Assembly: GCF_050410795.1 (NCBI RefSeq) | Contig: NZ_CP191258.1 | Location: 2,108,001-2,172,000 of the forward strand | DNA from: Fontivita pretiosa | GTDB taxonomy: Bacteria > Planctomycetota > Phycisphaerae > Tepidisphaerales > Tepidisphaeraceae | DNA length: 64,000 nucleotides | Direction: 5' to 3' | Part shown: positions 9,886-18,747 of the stretch, one piece after another | Numbering within the stretch: the stretch's first letter is position 1 | Layout of the letters: each line of letters opens with the position of its first letter | The notes under the pieces: model-generated | What the model was told of the DNA's origin: nothing | Database searches by the model: none | What the model saw: only the letters and a program-made list of their open reading frames with translations | Made by a program: the position numbers and the translations under genes

Positions 9886-10554
9886 ATGTGTTCCACTCTC
9901 GCGCGTCGCAATGCGGCATGGATTGCTTGCCTGGTCTGCATCGCGCTCAGCAGTGTGCTGCGGGCACAGCAACCGCCGGCAGAGACGGATGCGTCATCGC
10001 CCCGGGCCGCCGTCAAGAGCTTGTACGCCGCCGTCATCCGCGGCGACGGGCAGGCGGTTCGCAAGTTGCTGATCGTCGAGAACGATCCGGACAGGCAATT
10101 GGTCGGCGCGTACGCGGAGTTGATCCTTTCGGGCAAGAAGCTGAGCGACGCGGCGAAGCAGAAATTCCCCGGCGCGGTGGGCGCGTTCACGCAGGGCACG
10201 GTCTCGCCGGAGGACGCCGCCCGCGTCGATGCCGCCCCGCTTACCGTCGAAGGGGATACCGCCACTCTGCGACTGGAGGATCGCGACCAGACGCTGAAGC
10301 TTCAGCGTCAGCCGGACGGCTGGCGACTGGTGATGCCGGACATGGTTGGCGACGATCCGCAGCACCGGATCGATCGGCTGGCGCTGCTGAAGGGCCTGTC
10401 CGAAGCGATGACGCTGTGTGCCGAGGAGATCAACGGCGGCAAGTTCGCCACGGCGCAGGATGCCGAGAACGCCGTGCGCGACCGTCTGGGCGCGGTGCTG
10501 GACAAGGTGCTGAAATCCAACCCCCCGACGAGCAAGCCGGCGACGCGACAGTGA
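9886..10554 (+). CDS. Small exported protein of unknown function
   Basis: 222 residues with a signal peptide (IACLVCIALSSVLRAQ, cleavage near residue 27). SSPRAAVKSLYAAVIRGDGQAVRKLL followed by alternating strands (DTATLRLEDRDQTLKLQRQPDGWRLVMPDM) looks like an NTF2/SnoaL-like fold, as in many exported planctomycete proteins; this is inference from pattern only. The tail is Pro/Thr/Ser-rich (NPPTSKPATRQ). It lies 63 bp after the NPCBM gene and may be cotranscribed. Confidence 0.7.
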   Translation: MCSTLARRNAAWIACLVCIALSSVLRAQQPPAETDASSPRAAVKSLYAAVIRGDGQAVRKLLIVENDPDRQLVGAYAELILSGKKLSDAAKQKFPGAVGAFTQGTVSPEDAARVDAAPLTVEGDTATLRLEDRDQTLKLQRQPDGWRLVMPDMVGDDPQHRIDRLALLKGLSEAMTLCAEEINGGKFATAQDAENAVRDRLGAVLDKVLKSNPPTSKPATRQ

Positions 10555-10626
10555 TGCGCAATTCGCATCGCGCTCGGTGCGTCGATCAATTCGCCCGGCG
10601 GCGCGGCTCGGAACCGCGATCGTGCC

Positions 10627-11121
10627 TCATTTCGTTCGCTCTGCCTGCTTATTAGTAGTCCCCTTGCCCCGCCCCGCCATCATCGTCTTGTATTGCTCGA
10701 TGTACTTCCTGGCGGGAGTGCGCGCGATAGCCTGGCCGATCACGTCAAGCGCCAGGTCGTCCAGCTTCCTGAAGCGGATGCACGACTTGCCCATGTCCAG
10801 CTTCTTGCCGCTCTGTTTCCACGCCTTGCGGAACCACGCTTCGCTTTCCTTGTTCCCGTAGATGCACATGAGGTACAGCGACATGTGGTTTTTCTGGGAG
10901 GCCAGGCATGCAAAAGGCAGAGGTTGCCTGGGGTCGCAGTGATACCCGGCGGGGAAGACACGGTGCGGGACGCAGTAGCTGATCATCCCGTAGCTGATGC
11001 CTTCCTCGTAATCCTTGTCCAGGTTTTTGAGGATGACATCGCGGACCGCCCGCATCGCCGCCTGTCGATCCTCGGGAAGCGACGCAAGGTAGGCGTTGAC
11101 GGTCTGCGCGTTGTTGTTCAT
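10627..11121 (-). CDS. DUF1801 (YdhG-like) protein
   Basis: 164 residues. TVNAYLASLPEDRQAAMRAVRDVI followed by EGISYGMISYCVP and LASQKNHMSLYLMCIYG is the DUF1801/YdhG pattern, as is KKLDMGKSCIRFRKLDDL near the C-terminus. The biochemical role of this family is unsettled; a frataxin-like iron role has been proposed for some members. Its ATG overlaps the stop of the peptidase gene (ATGA), so the two are probably translationally coupled. The tail is Lys/Thr-rich. Confidence 0.85.
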   Translation of the reverse strand: MNNNAQTVNAYLASLPEDRQAAMRAVRDVILKNLDKDYEEGISYGMISYCVPHRVFPAGYHCDPRQPLPFACLASQKNHMSLYLMCIYGNKESEAWFRKAWKQSGKKLDMGKSCIRFRKLDDLALDVIGQAIARTPARKYIEQYKTMMAGRGKGTTNKQAERTK

Positions 11122-14066
11122 CGCCCGTTGTCGGCCCGGAGGAAGCGCACGGCGTCGGCGATCACGGTGCCGTCGGTGCCGTCATTGCGGATGACGACAA
11201 AGCCATTGGTGCCGGCGGCGAAATGGAACTTGCCCAGCAGGACCCAACCTGCCCCGCCGCGATTGCGCTGGTCCACCGTCAGCGTCTTTTTGGCCCGATG
11301 TCCGTCATCGTCGTAGTAGATGTCGATCGGGACGTTGGTGGCCTGGTCGGTCGATCGCGTCCAGCGGGTGTAGACGTAGTATTCGCCTTCTTCCGGCAGG
11401 TTCGGGGTGAAGCGCACGCTCTTGGTCCCCTTGCCGCTGTTGTCGTCACTGAGGAAGTTGTTGCCATAGGTGAAATCCACCTTCGGCAGCACCGACCAGT
11501 CGCCGCGAACCGTGGCCCGGCCGCTGGAGTTGTCCACGATGACCTCGCCCGGGGAGAGTGTGGTGGCCAGCACCGTGCGGCTGAACGTCGATCCGCCCGA
11601 GAAATCGTTGAATGCGCGGATGCGGTAATAGAAGGTCATTCCCGCGGGCAGATCGTCGTCGTAGACGGTGGTATTCGGGGGCAGATTGATGTTGACGAGG
11701 TTGAGCTGGAAGCTGGGATCCTCGGCGCGCTGGAGGGTGAAGCTGGTTTCGTTGTCGGACATGTCGGTCCAGCGCAGACGGATGGTATCCGAATCCAGCG
11801 CCTGGGCGCTCAGATCGCGCGGCGCCGCGGGAGGCGGCGGCGGGGCAATCTTCGTGAACGAGGCGCTGGCGCCGCTGACCAGTCGCAGACCGGCCAGATT
11901 CGTGATCGGCGTGCCGGTGTCGGCCAGCGTGAGGGTGTAGGTTCCGGGCTGGGCGTTGAGATTGGCCAGGTTTCCCAGGAACCAGGTTCGCCCGCCGTCG
12001 CGGGTGCGGAGCGTGTTGGCCCCGGTCAGCAGGTTTGGCCCGCCGGCGACGCGGAACTGAAGATCGGCGATGTCGAAGCCGCTGACCTGCTGGCTGAAGA
12101 TGATCTTCATGGTGCCCACGGCGGTGTCGGTGGGATTGGGCGAGACCTTGGCGATTCGGACCGACGGCGCGGAGACGAAGGGCCTGATCGCCGCGAAGGC
12201 GTCGATCAGCCCGAACCCGCCCTGCGGATCCCACTGTCCCGCCTGGCCACCGTTGAGAGGGATAGCGGTTGACTGAAGCGCCGCCTTGATCTGGGCTGCT
12301 GATGCACCGGGCAACGCTTCACGAATCAGCGCTCCGACCGCGGCCACATTAGGAGTAGCGGCGCTGGTTCCGGGGAAATTGGGCAGCACATCATCATCTT
12401 CGGGGACATCCGCTCCGAAGAAGGAAGTGTTGATGTTGTCGATGCCCGAGATGTCGGGCTTCAGGATTGTGATGGGCGTGGGCAGGCGATTGCCAGCGGC
12501 ATCGAACACCCGCGTTACTGGCCCTAGGCCGCTGAACAGCTCATTGTTGATGGGTGCTGAGGAATCGGTGCGATACGGCGGAGCATCAAAGAACGCTACC
12601 GCGCCGACGGTGATCGCGTCGGCAGCACCGAGATGTCCCCAAATGGCGGATTTGTCTCCCGGATACTCGGTGGTGAAGCTCCCCAGGGTGCCGCCATTGT
12701 TGACATACAAAAGCTTGAAGCGAGTGGGAAGCGGCGAGCCGACGACTCGATCGGCCACACGGATTTCAATGTCGTAGGTTCCGAATGGGAGGAAAAGCGA
12801 CTCCAACGGCAAGCCTGTGGCAACGTTGAACGATGTTGCCGCCGCAAGCACCCGGTTGCTGCCGGCTCGATAGACATACAGGTCCAAATCCGTGTTCGCG
12901 CTGCCGACGACTCCGTTATACGGCTCGTCCCATTGGAGCATGAGTTGACCGAAACCGTTGACGGTCACGCGCATCCGGGTGTCAACGGAGGCACTGGGGT
13001 CGAAATCAATGAAGCGTTGACCGTTTACGCTGGCGTAGTCGGCGACGGCACCATATCCCTGATCAGCGAAATTGTGCGCGAGGACGAAGTATACTGCACC
13101 ATCCGACGTGACTGCGTTGACCGCCTGCTCGATAACACCTGGCTGAAAGACGGGCTCTGCCGGGTAGATGACGTCATCGGCAAAGATCTCAACGCCAGCG
13201 TCGCGCAACGCGCGGATGTTGCGTGCAAAGGTCTGCTGCGTCGGGCTGGTCGTTGCGAAATAGAGTTGCGCATCTGGAGCCAGATCATGGATCAGCTCCA
13301 TCATTGCGCGCCCTTCGTCGATGCCAACGGGATAGTCGACCAGTATGCGGGTGCCCAGGGGCAGATCACCGGTGGCAATGGAGCCAGCCAGGCGATTGCC
13401 TGTTGCGCCCGCGCTGTCCGACAGCACGCCGACCTTCACGCCAGCACCAGTCAACCCATAAGCGGCACGAACGCGCTGCACGTTCTGGGCCGCGTCGGCC
13501 TGGTTGTCTGCGACGCCGGCGGTTCCGGTAATCGGCCGGTAACTCGGGGTTAGCGTCGCCACGCTTGGGTGGCTTGCCAGAGTGCGCAACTGCGAGACCG
13601 GCACCCAGGCATCGACAGTGGACAGCGCCCTATTGCGAATGATGAATGATCCCTGAACATCGCGTACGGCCTGCGTGATGCCGTCCAGCCCGTCGCGTCC
13701 GCGGATGGTCACGGCGATCCTGGAGCCGTCGAACATCAGGTAGTCGTTCAGCGCGGACTTGTAGTTCTCGTCGGTACCACCAGCGCGGCGATGCAGCCGG
13801 TACTCGCGGTAAATGTCGATGAGCTGCTGCCCGGCGTTGGCCATGGGACCGTTCTTCACATCCGTAAAGTCGTTCGTGGTCGGAGTGAAGACTGGCAGGT
13901 TGTCGATGTGCAGCGGGTTGCGTGGGATGGTGGGCACGATCGCGGTGGCCAGCAGCGTGCGCGATTCCAGCGGCTCGATGGCCCGTGGGGGGCAGGCTGT
14001 GGGGGGCTTTTGCCCGGGGGTGTGACTGCCGATGCTGCTGATCCGCCGCTCAGAACGTTTACGCAT
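11118..14066 (-). CDS. Secreted subtilisin/sedolisin-like peptidase with FN3 and golvesin-type C-terminal domains
   Basis: 982 residues. ATG at 14066 has GGAAGG 9 bases upstream. The N-terminus is long and basic with the LEPR-XLL motif IEPLESRTLLA (residues 30-40). The peptidase domain has VGVLSDSAG (Asp217) and FPGTSAATPNVAA (Ser568). Where a subtilisin has the HGT histidine motif, this protein has GIDEGRAMMELIHDLAPDA (about 248-266), the pattern of S53-like/S8-like bacterial proteins. After it come an Ig-like segment, a fibronectin III domain, and a C-terminal domain like golvesin (VIVDNSSG, YVYTRW, IADAVRFLRA). Active status is uncertain because of the missing canonical His. Coupled to the DUF1801 gene by a 4-bp overlap. 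Confidence 0.82.
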   Translation of the reverse strand: MRKRSERRISSIGSHTPGQKPPTACPPRAIEPLESRTLLATAIVPTIPRNPLHIDNLPVFTPTTNDFTDVKNGPMANAGQQLIDIYREYRLHRRAGGTDENYKSALNDYLMFDGSRIAVTIRGRDGLDGITQAVRDVQGSFIIRNRALSTVDAWVPVSQLRTLASHPSVATLTPSYRPITGTAGVADNQADAAQNVQRVRAAYGLTGAGVKVGVLSDSAGATGNRLAGSIATGDLPLGTRILVDYPVGIDEGRAMMELIHDLAPDAQLYFATTSPTQQTFARNIRALRDAGVEIFADDVIYPAEPVFQPGVIEQAVNAVTSDGAVYFVLAHNFADQGYGAVADYASVNGQRFIDFDPSASVDTRMRVTVNGFGQLMLQWDEPYNGVVGSANTDLDLYVYRAGSNRVLAAATSFNVATGLPLESLFLPFGTYDIEIRVADRVVGSPLPTRFKLLYVNNGGTLGSFTTEYPGDKSAIWGHLGAADAITVGAVAFFDAPPYRTDSSAPINNELFSGLGPVTRVFDAAGNRLPTPITILKPDISGIDNINTSFFGADVPEDDDVLPNFPGTSAATPNVAAVGALIREALPGASAAQIKAALQSTAIPLNGGQAGQWDPQGGFGLIDAFAAIRPFVSAPSVRIAKVSPNPTDTAVGTMKIIFSQQVSGFDIADLQFRVAGGPNLLTGANTLRTRDGGRTWFLGNLANLNAQPGTYTLTLADTGTPITNLAGLRLVSGASASFTKIAPPPPPAAPRDLSAQALDSDTIRLRWTDMSDNETSFTLQRAEDPSFQLNLVNINLPPNTTVYDDDLPAGMTFYYRIRAFNDFSGGSTFSRTVLATTLSPGEVIVDNSSGRATVRGDWSVLPKVDFTYGNNFLSDDNSGKGTKSVRFTPNLPEEGEYYVYTRWTRSTDQATNVPIDIYYDDDGHRAKKTLTVDQRNRGGAGWVLLGKFHFAAGTNGFVVIRNDGTDGTVIADAVRFLRADNGR

Positions 14067-14279
14067 GGGTGCGAACCTTCCAACAGAACCAGGTTGCTTT
14101 TGCCAGGGAGCCAGGAAGATCACGGATTCTCGGGCAAGCCCGCATTCCTGTCAAAACCAGGCGGCAGGCCGGGTTGAGCCCAAATCCATCTGCCAGTTTA
14201 ATCCGGTGTCCGCCGCCGGCCGAAAATGGACAAGCGCCTGCGACAGGCATACAAAGGCATTGGATGCCCTAAAGACGAC

Positions 14280-15326
14280 ATGACCGCCCCGACGATTACA
14301 CCTGCGGCGCCGGCACCAGCGCCGCCGCCGCCTCCCCCGCCTCCGTCGCCGCTGGCGCCGGCGCGACGCGAGGAGTACAACCGGCTGGAGCTGAACTTCC
14401 GCAAGCCGATTCCCCGTCCGCCGGTACGCGGCGCGGTCATCGACTTTCATACGCATCTTCTTGCCGCCCGGCACGCGCCCGCCTGGTTCGAGGCCGCCGA
14501 TCACTACGGCATCGACAAGTTCGTCAGCATGACCCCGCTGGAGGAGGCCGTCCGCCTCCAGCGCGACTGGCCGGGACGCATCCACTTCATCGCCATTCCC
14601 CGCTGGGGCGAATCCAACTACGACGAGTGGCTGCGGCGGATCGACGCGTTCTACAACCTGGGCAGCCGGATCGTGAAGCTGCACATGGCCCCGGGGACGA
14701 TGCACGTCCGCAAATACCGGCTGGACAGCCCGCAAATCCGGCGGATCATCGATACCGCCGTGGCGCGCGGGATGATCATCATGACCCACATTGGCGACCC
14801 GGAGACCTGGTATCAGGGTCGCTACAACGATCCGCAGAAGTTCGGCACTCGTGAAGATCATTACAAGATGTGGGAAGACGTGCTGGCGACAGTGCCGGAT
14901 CACCCCTGGGTGGGGGCACATCTGGGCGGCAATCCGGAAAACCTGCCCCGCCTGCAGTCGATGCTGGATCGCTTCCCCAACCTCTACCTGGACAACAGCG
15001 CCACGCGATGGATGGTTCGCGAGATCAGCCTGCGGCGAGACGCGGCGCGCGAATTCTTCATCCGCAATCAGGATCGCATCCTTTTCGGTTCCGACCAGGT
15101 CAGCGGCGACGACCGCGGATTCGACTTCCTGGCCAGCCGCTTCTGGGCTCACCGCAAGCTGTGGGAGACCGCCTACATCGGCCCCAGCCCGATTCTCGAC
15201 CCCGACTTGCCACCGGATGCCCAGCCGGAGATGCGCGGTCTGGCGCTGCCGGACGCCGTGCTTCAGAAGCTGTATCACGACAACGCCGTGAAGCTGATGA
15301 AGCGTGTGGGGGTCGATCTGGAATGA
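14280..15326 (+). CDS. Amidohydrolase-family metal-dependent hydrolase
   Basis: 348 residues from ATG 14280; an upstream in-frame ATG at 14226 would add 18 residues, and neither has a clear Shine-Dalgarno. The metal-binding signature VIDFHTHLLA (His57, His59) opens the barrel, followed by IVKLHM, MTHIGDPETWYQ, GAHLGGNPENL and ILFGSDQ with the conserved late Asp. This fits the amidohydrolase-2/TIM-barrel class. Substrate unknown. The N-terminus carries an Ala/Pro run with eight consecutive prolines, which would make translation depend on EF-P. Divergent from the secreted peptidase. Confidence 0.8.
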   Translation: MTAPTITPAAPAPAPPPPPPPPSPLAPARREEYNRLELNFRKPIPRPPVRGAVIDFHTHLLAARHAPAWFEAADHYGIDKFVSMTPLEEAVRLQRDWPGRIHFIAIPRWGESNYDEWLRRIDAFYNLGSRIVKLHMAPGTMHVRKYRLDSPQIRRIIDTAVARGMIIMTHIGDPETWYQGRYNDPQKFGTREDHYKMWEDVLATVPDHPWVGAHLGGNPENLPRLQSMLDRFPNLYLDNSATRWMVREISLRRDAAREFFIRNQDRILFGSDQVSGDDRGFDFLASRFWAHRKLWETAYIGPSPILDPDLPPDAQPEMRGLALPDAVLQKLYHDNAVKLMKRVGVDLE

Positions 15327-15361
15327 AGCCACCGGCTGGCGGAATGAAGCCGCCGGCTAGC
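15320..15361. repeat. 21-bp tandem duplication holding two convergent stop codons
   Basis: Two adjacent 21-bp units beginning GGAATGAAGCC that differ at two positions. The TGA of the amidohydrolase gene is in the first unit. The TAG of the convergent DUF971 gene (15357-15359) is in the second. Confidence 0.8.
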
Positions 15362-15728
15362 GGCCGGGCGAATCGTCCGGCTTCTGTGGGGAAATCTGCC
15401 GCAGATACTCGAAGGAATAGATTCCGGTATCGTGCCCATCCGAGAAGGTCAGCTTGATCGCGTAGTTGCCCACCATCTGCGCGGAAGCGACGGTGACCTG
15501 CCCGCTGTAATTGCCCGGCAGGATAGTAAGCAGGGGCTTTTTCTTCTGGGCCGGCGAGATGTCGTGCGGATCGCTGCCTTCGCGAATGAGCTTGCAGGAA
15601 GCGCATGGACACATCGAGCGCAGATAGCTGATCGGGTAGATGCTCTTCAGGCCGTCCTGCCAGTCAATCTCCAGTTGCTGGTCTTTCTTCAGGTGCAGTC
15701 GGGTTGGTGTGGTTTGAGGGCTCAGCAC
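15357..15728 (-). CDS. DUF971 protein (gamma-butyrobetaine hydroxylase N-terminal-like)
   Basis: 123 residues starting from GTG at 15728; no in-frame ATG precedes the domain. The pattern LEIDWQDGLKSIYPISYLRSMCPCASCKLIREG with C-P-C-x2-C is the DUF971 signature, and VGNYAIKLTFSDGHDTGIYSFEYLR is its second half. The domain binds a metal through the Cys/His residues in characterised relatives and is often linked to Fe-S protein assembly; here the role is not known. Downstream of gatB and the small membrane protein on the same strand. Confidence 0.85.
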   Translation of the reverse strand: MLSPQTTPTRLHLKKDQQLEIDWQDGLKSIYPISYLRSMCPCASCKLIREGSDPHDISPAQKKKPLLTILPGNYSGQVTVASAQMVGNYAIKLTFSDGHDTGIYSFEYLRQISPQKPDDSPGR

Positions 15729-15759
15729 GTGAATATGGTAGCAGACTGGCGGGCGGCGA

Positions 15760-15936
15760 TCAGCGGCGCAGCAGCATCCAGGCGACCAGGCCGATGACGG
15801 CCATCAGCCCCGCCACCGCCCCGCCGGTCTTGCGGGCACGGCGATGCCGTTGCGGCACGCGGCTCAGCCGCAGACGCCTCAGACTGCGGTAAACCTGTTC
15901 ATCCGGACGAAACGCACGTCGGCCGTGAATCCACAT
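15760..15936 (-). CDS. Small basic single-pass membrane protein
   Basis: 58 residues from ATG 15936 (a longer version would need TTG at 16017). A very basic N-terminal part (RSLRRLRLSRVPQRHRRARK) leads to one C-terminal hydrophobic helix (AGLMAVIGLVAWMLL) and RR: a tail-anchor layout. It sits between gatB and the DUF971 gene in the same direction with 31 bp to the latter. No family recognised. Confidence 0.45.
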   Translation of the reverse strand: MWIHGRRAFRPDEQVYRSLRRLRLSRVPQRHRRARKTGGAVAGLMAVIGLVAWMLLRR

Positions 15937-16054
15937 CGCACTATCGCTGTTTGGGGGCGCGTCGCGGCGAAGTCGCTCGCTGCATCCTTCCTGCCAGAAG
16001 CCTTCGCCATGCGACAACGCGGATGTTACTGCATGCCGTATCAGACGGCACAGG

Positions 16055-17539
16055 TCAAGTCGAATCCAGCCTGGCCTTCAGCCGCTGCTGAACCAGCTTC
16101 GGATTCAGCCCGCGGGTGCTCTTCATGACCAGGCCGACCAGCGCGCCCATGGCCGCCTGCTTGCCGGCCTTGTAGTCCTGCACCGGTTTGGGGTTCTGGG
16201 CCAGAACCGCGTCGATGGCGGCGTCGATGGCGGCGGTGTCGCTGGACTGAACCAGACCCAGGCGCTGCGCCGCCGTCTCGACGTCCTCGGCCGTCTGCGA
16301 CAGCTCGCGCAGCAGAGGCAGCGCGCTGGCGGCGGCGATCTGGTTGGCGTCGATCATCGCCGCCACCTTCGCCACACGCGCCGCATCCACCGCCAGCTCC
16401 GGGATCTTGACTCCACGCTCATTGGCGATGGTCGCCAGAACGTTGATGACCAGATTTCCCGCGCGTCTGGGCGAGGCGCCGGCGGCGATCATCGCCTCGA
16501 AAAAGTCCCCCGTCGCCCGATCCCCCGCCAGAATCGCCGCATCCGCAGGCGAAAGCCCCAGCGTCTCGACGTATCGCCTGCGACGGGCCGCGGGCAGCTC
16601 CCCCACCTGCGAGCGCAGTTCCGCCAGCCACTGCTCGCTGACCTCCACCGGCATCAGGTCCGGATCGGGAAAGTAGCGATAGTCGTGCGCCTGTTCCTTC
16701 TCGCGCTGAAGAAACGTCGTGCCGCTGGATTCGTCCCAGCCGCGCGTGCTGCGCTGTCCCAGCGAGCCGGTCTGCTCCCAGTGCTGAATCTGCCGGCGAA
16801 TCTCGTAATCCGTCGCCCGCTCCAGAACGCTGAAGCTGTTGACGTTCTTGATTTCGGTGATCGCGGTCTTGTGCACGTTGCCGTCCTGATCGGTGATGTG
16901 CACGTTGATGTTCGGCTCGAAGCGCATGTGCCCCAGTTGCATCTGTCCCTCGGAGACCCCCAGAAACTGCACCAGCTTCTGGAGTTCCTGGGCGAAGGTC
17001 GCCACCTGCCGGGCGCTGGAAAGATCCGGCTCGGTGACGATCTCCAGCAGAGGCGTGCCGGCGCGGTTCAGATCCACGATGCTGTGGTCGATCGGAAAAC
17101 CTCCGGGCGCTTCGTGAAGCAGCTTGCCGGCGTCTTCCTCCAGATGCGCCCGGCGAATGCGCACGCGTTTGGGGTCGCCGTTCTCATCGACAATCTCGAA
17201 TTCTCCCTGATAACACAGGGGCAGGTCGTACTGGCTGATCTGGTAGTTCTTGGGCAGATCCGGGTAGTAGTAGCTTTTGCGATCCCACTTGGTATGCCGC
17301 GCGATTTTGCAGTTCAGCGCCAGCCCCACCATGATCGCGTACTCGACGGCGCGCTTGTTCATCACCGGCAGCGTGCCCGGCAGACCGAGCACCACCTCGT
17401 CCACCAGCGAGTTGGGCGGGGCGCCGAAGTTGGTCGCGCCGTTCGGCACGGCGCTGAACATCTTGCTCGCCGTGCACAGCTCGACATGAATCTCCATCCC
17501 CACCAGCACGCGATACGACTTGCAGATCCGCTGTGACAT
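16055..17539 (-). CDS. gatB: Aspartyl/glutamyl-tRNA amidotransferase subunit B
   Basis: 494 residues, normal for GatB. It amidates Glu-tRNA(Gln)/Asp-tRNA(Asn) together with GatA and GatC; it is the kinase/tRNA-binding subunit. YRVLVGMEIHVEL near the N-terminus, KWDRKSYYYPDLPKNYQISQ (the B signature), and the C-terminal YqeY-like tail GKQAAMGALVGLVMKSTRG are all present. ATG at 17539 gives the family start; a longer frame overlaps the divergent CNNM gene. gatA and gatC are not in the window. Confidence 0.96.
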   Translation of the reverse strand: MSQRICKSYRVLVGMEIHVELCTASKMFSAVPNGATNFGAPPNSLVDEVVLGLPGTLPVMNKRAVEYAIMVGLALNCKIARHTKWDRKSYYYPDLPKNYQISQYDLPLCYQGEFEIVDENGDPKRVRIRRAHLEEDAGKLLHEAPGGFPIDHSIVDLNRAGTPLLEIVTEPDLSSARQVATFAQELQKLVQFLGVSEGQMQLGHMRFEPNINVHITDQDGNVHKTAITEIKNVNSFSVLERATDYEIRRQIQHWEQTGSLGQRSTRGWDESSGTTFLQREKEQAHDYRYFPDPDLMPVEVSEQWLAELRSQVGELPAARRRRYVETLGLSPADAAILAGDRATGDFFEAMIAAGASPRRAGNLVINVLATIANERGVKIPELAVDAARVAKVAAMIDANQIAAASALPLLRELSQTAEDVETAAQRLGLVQSSDTAAIDAAIDAVLAQNPKPVQDYKAGKQAAMGALVGLVMKSTRGLNPKLVQQRLKARLDST

Positions 17540-17631
17540 CGCGAGCAGAGTATATCGGCGCCTGGGGCCAGGCCAAATCCGCCGGGCACAGTTGACCCGG
17601 ATTGCGCCGCTGCCGATAACAACCGCCCGAG

Positions 17632-18684
17632 ATGTCATGGCCCTGGCAGCTCATCTCCGTGCCGATCCTGATCCTGCTGAACGCCTTTTTTGTTGCCGCC
17701 GAGTATGCGGTGGTTTCGGTGCGGTCGCCGCAGATTCAGACGCTGCGGATGCGTGGGCGGTCGCGTGCCGCCGACGCCATCGCCCGCCTCAGGGCCGACA
17801 TGCCCAGCGCCATCGGCGCCATCCAGGTCTGCATCACCATGACCAACCTGATGCTGGGATGGCTGGGTGAGCCGGCGATGTCGCGACTGCTGGATGGCCT
17901 GCTGTCGCCGCTGGGACTGATCCTGCCGCGCGGGGTCTCGGTGGTGATCTCGACGACGCTGTCGTTCATCATCGTCACGCTGCTGACGGTGGTGGCCAGC
18001 GAGCTTCTACCCAAGGCGCTGACGCTCCAGCACACGCTGGTCATGGCGCGACTGACGGCAAGGCCGATGCTGCGCATCATGCGTCTGATCCGGCCGCTGG
18101 TGTGGCTGATGAACACGATGGCCAGCGGCATCTCGCGCGTGCTGGGGCTGGGGCCGGTGCGGATCGAGCGCGACGTCCACACCGCCGAGGAGATCATGTT
18201 GATCGCCTCGGAAGCCGCCGAGGCGGGCGCGCTGACGCCGCGGCAGCGTTCGCTGATTCTCAACAGCCTGGCGCTGGGACGAAAGACCGCCGAGCAGATC
18301 ATGGTCCCGCGGGTGCGAGTCGCCTACTTGGACCTGCGAAAGCCGATGCAGGAGAACTTCCGCGTGGTGGATCAGCACCTGTTCAGCCGCCACCCGCTGA
18401 CCGACGGCGGGATGGACCGGGTGGTTGGCGTGATCTACACCAAGGAGTTTCTCACCGCCTATCACGCCGGCGCCGACACCAGCATGCTGCCGCTGATCGT
18501 CCGGCCGCCGGTTTTCGTGCCGGTGACGCTGCCGCTGGATCGGCTGCTCACGATTTTCGCGGAAGAGCAGGCGGACATGCTGTTTCTGGTGGACGAGTAT
18601 GGCGGGGTCGAGGGTATCGTGACGATCCGGGATGTCATGGATGAGCTGGTAGCCGACGTCCCGACGCCGATGCTCAGGCAATAA
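17632..18684 (+). CDS. CNNM/CorC-type transmembrane protein with CBS pair
   Basis: 350 residues. An N-terminal CNNM (DUF21) membrane domain with LILLNAFFVAAEYAVVSVR and TVVASELLPKALTLQ is followed by a CBS pair (EQIMVPRVRVAYLDL to EGIVTIRDVMDELVADV). This family is involved in divalent-cation efflux and resistance. The usual C-terminal CorC_HlyC domain is missing: the protein ends 15 residues after the second CBS motif. Divergent from gatB, 92 bp apart. Confidence 0.88.
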   Translation: MSWPWQLISVPILILLNAFFVAAEYAVVSVRSPQIQTLRMRGRSRAADAIARLRADMPSAIGAIQVCITMTNLMLGWLGEPAMSRLLDGLLSPLGLILPRGVSVVISTTLSFIIVTLLTVVASELLPKALTLQHTLVMARLTARPMLRIMRLIRPLVWLMNTMASGISRVLGLGPVRIERDVHTAEEIMLIASEAAEAGALTPRQRSLILNSLALGRKTAEQIMVPRVRVAYLDLRKPMQENFRVVDQHLFSRHPLTDGGMDRVVGVIYTKEFLTAYHAGADTSMLPLIVRPPVFVPVTLPLDRLLTIFAEEQADMLFLVDEYGGVEGIVTIRDVMDELVADVPTPMLRQ

Positions 18685-18747
18685 TAGTCCCTGGCTGACG
18701 TTATATCGGATGGCAGCAACCAGAATATTGCCAAGGGAGTTTTGGTT

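Noticed and set aside
6523..9972. 1149-codon open frame on the minus strand
   Set aside because: It is exactly antisense to the beta-helix/NPCBM gene and shows no family motif; it is the usual shadow frame of a GC-rich gene.
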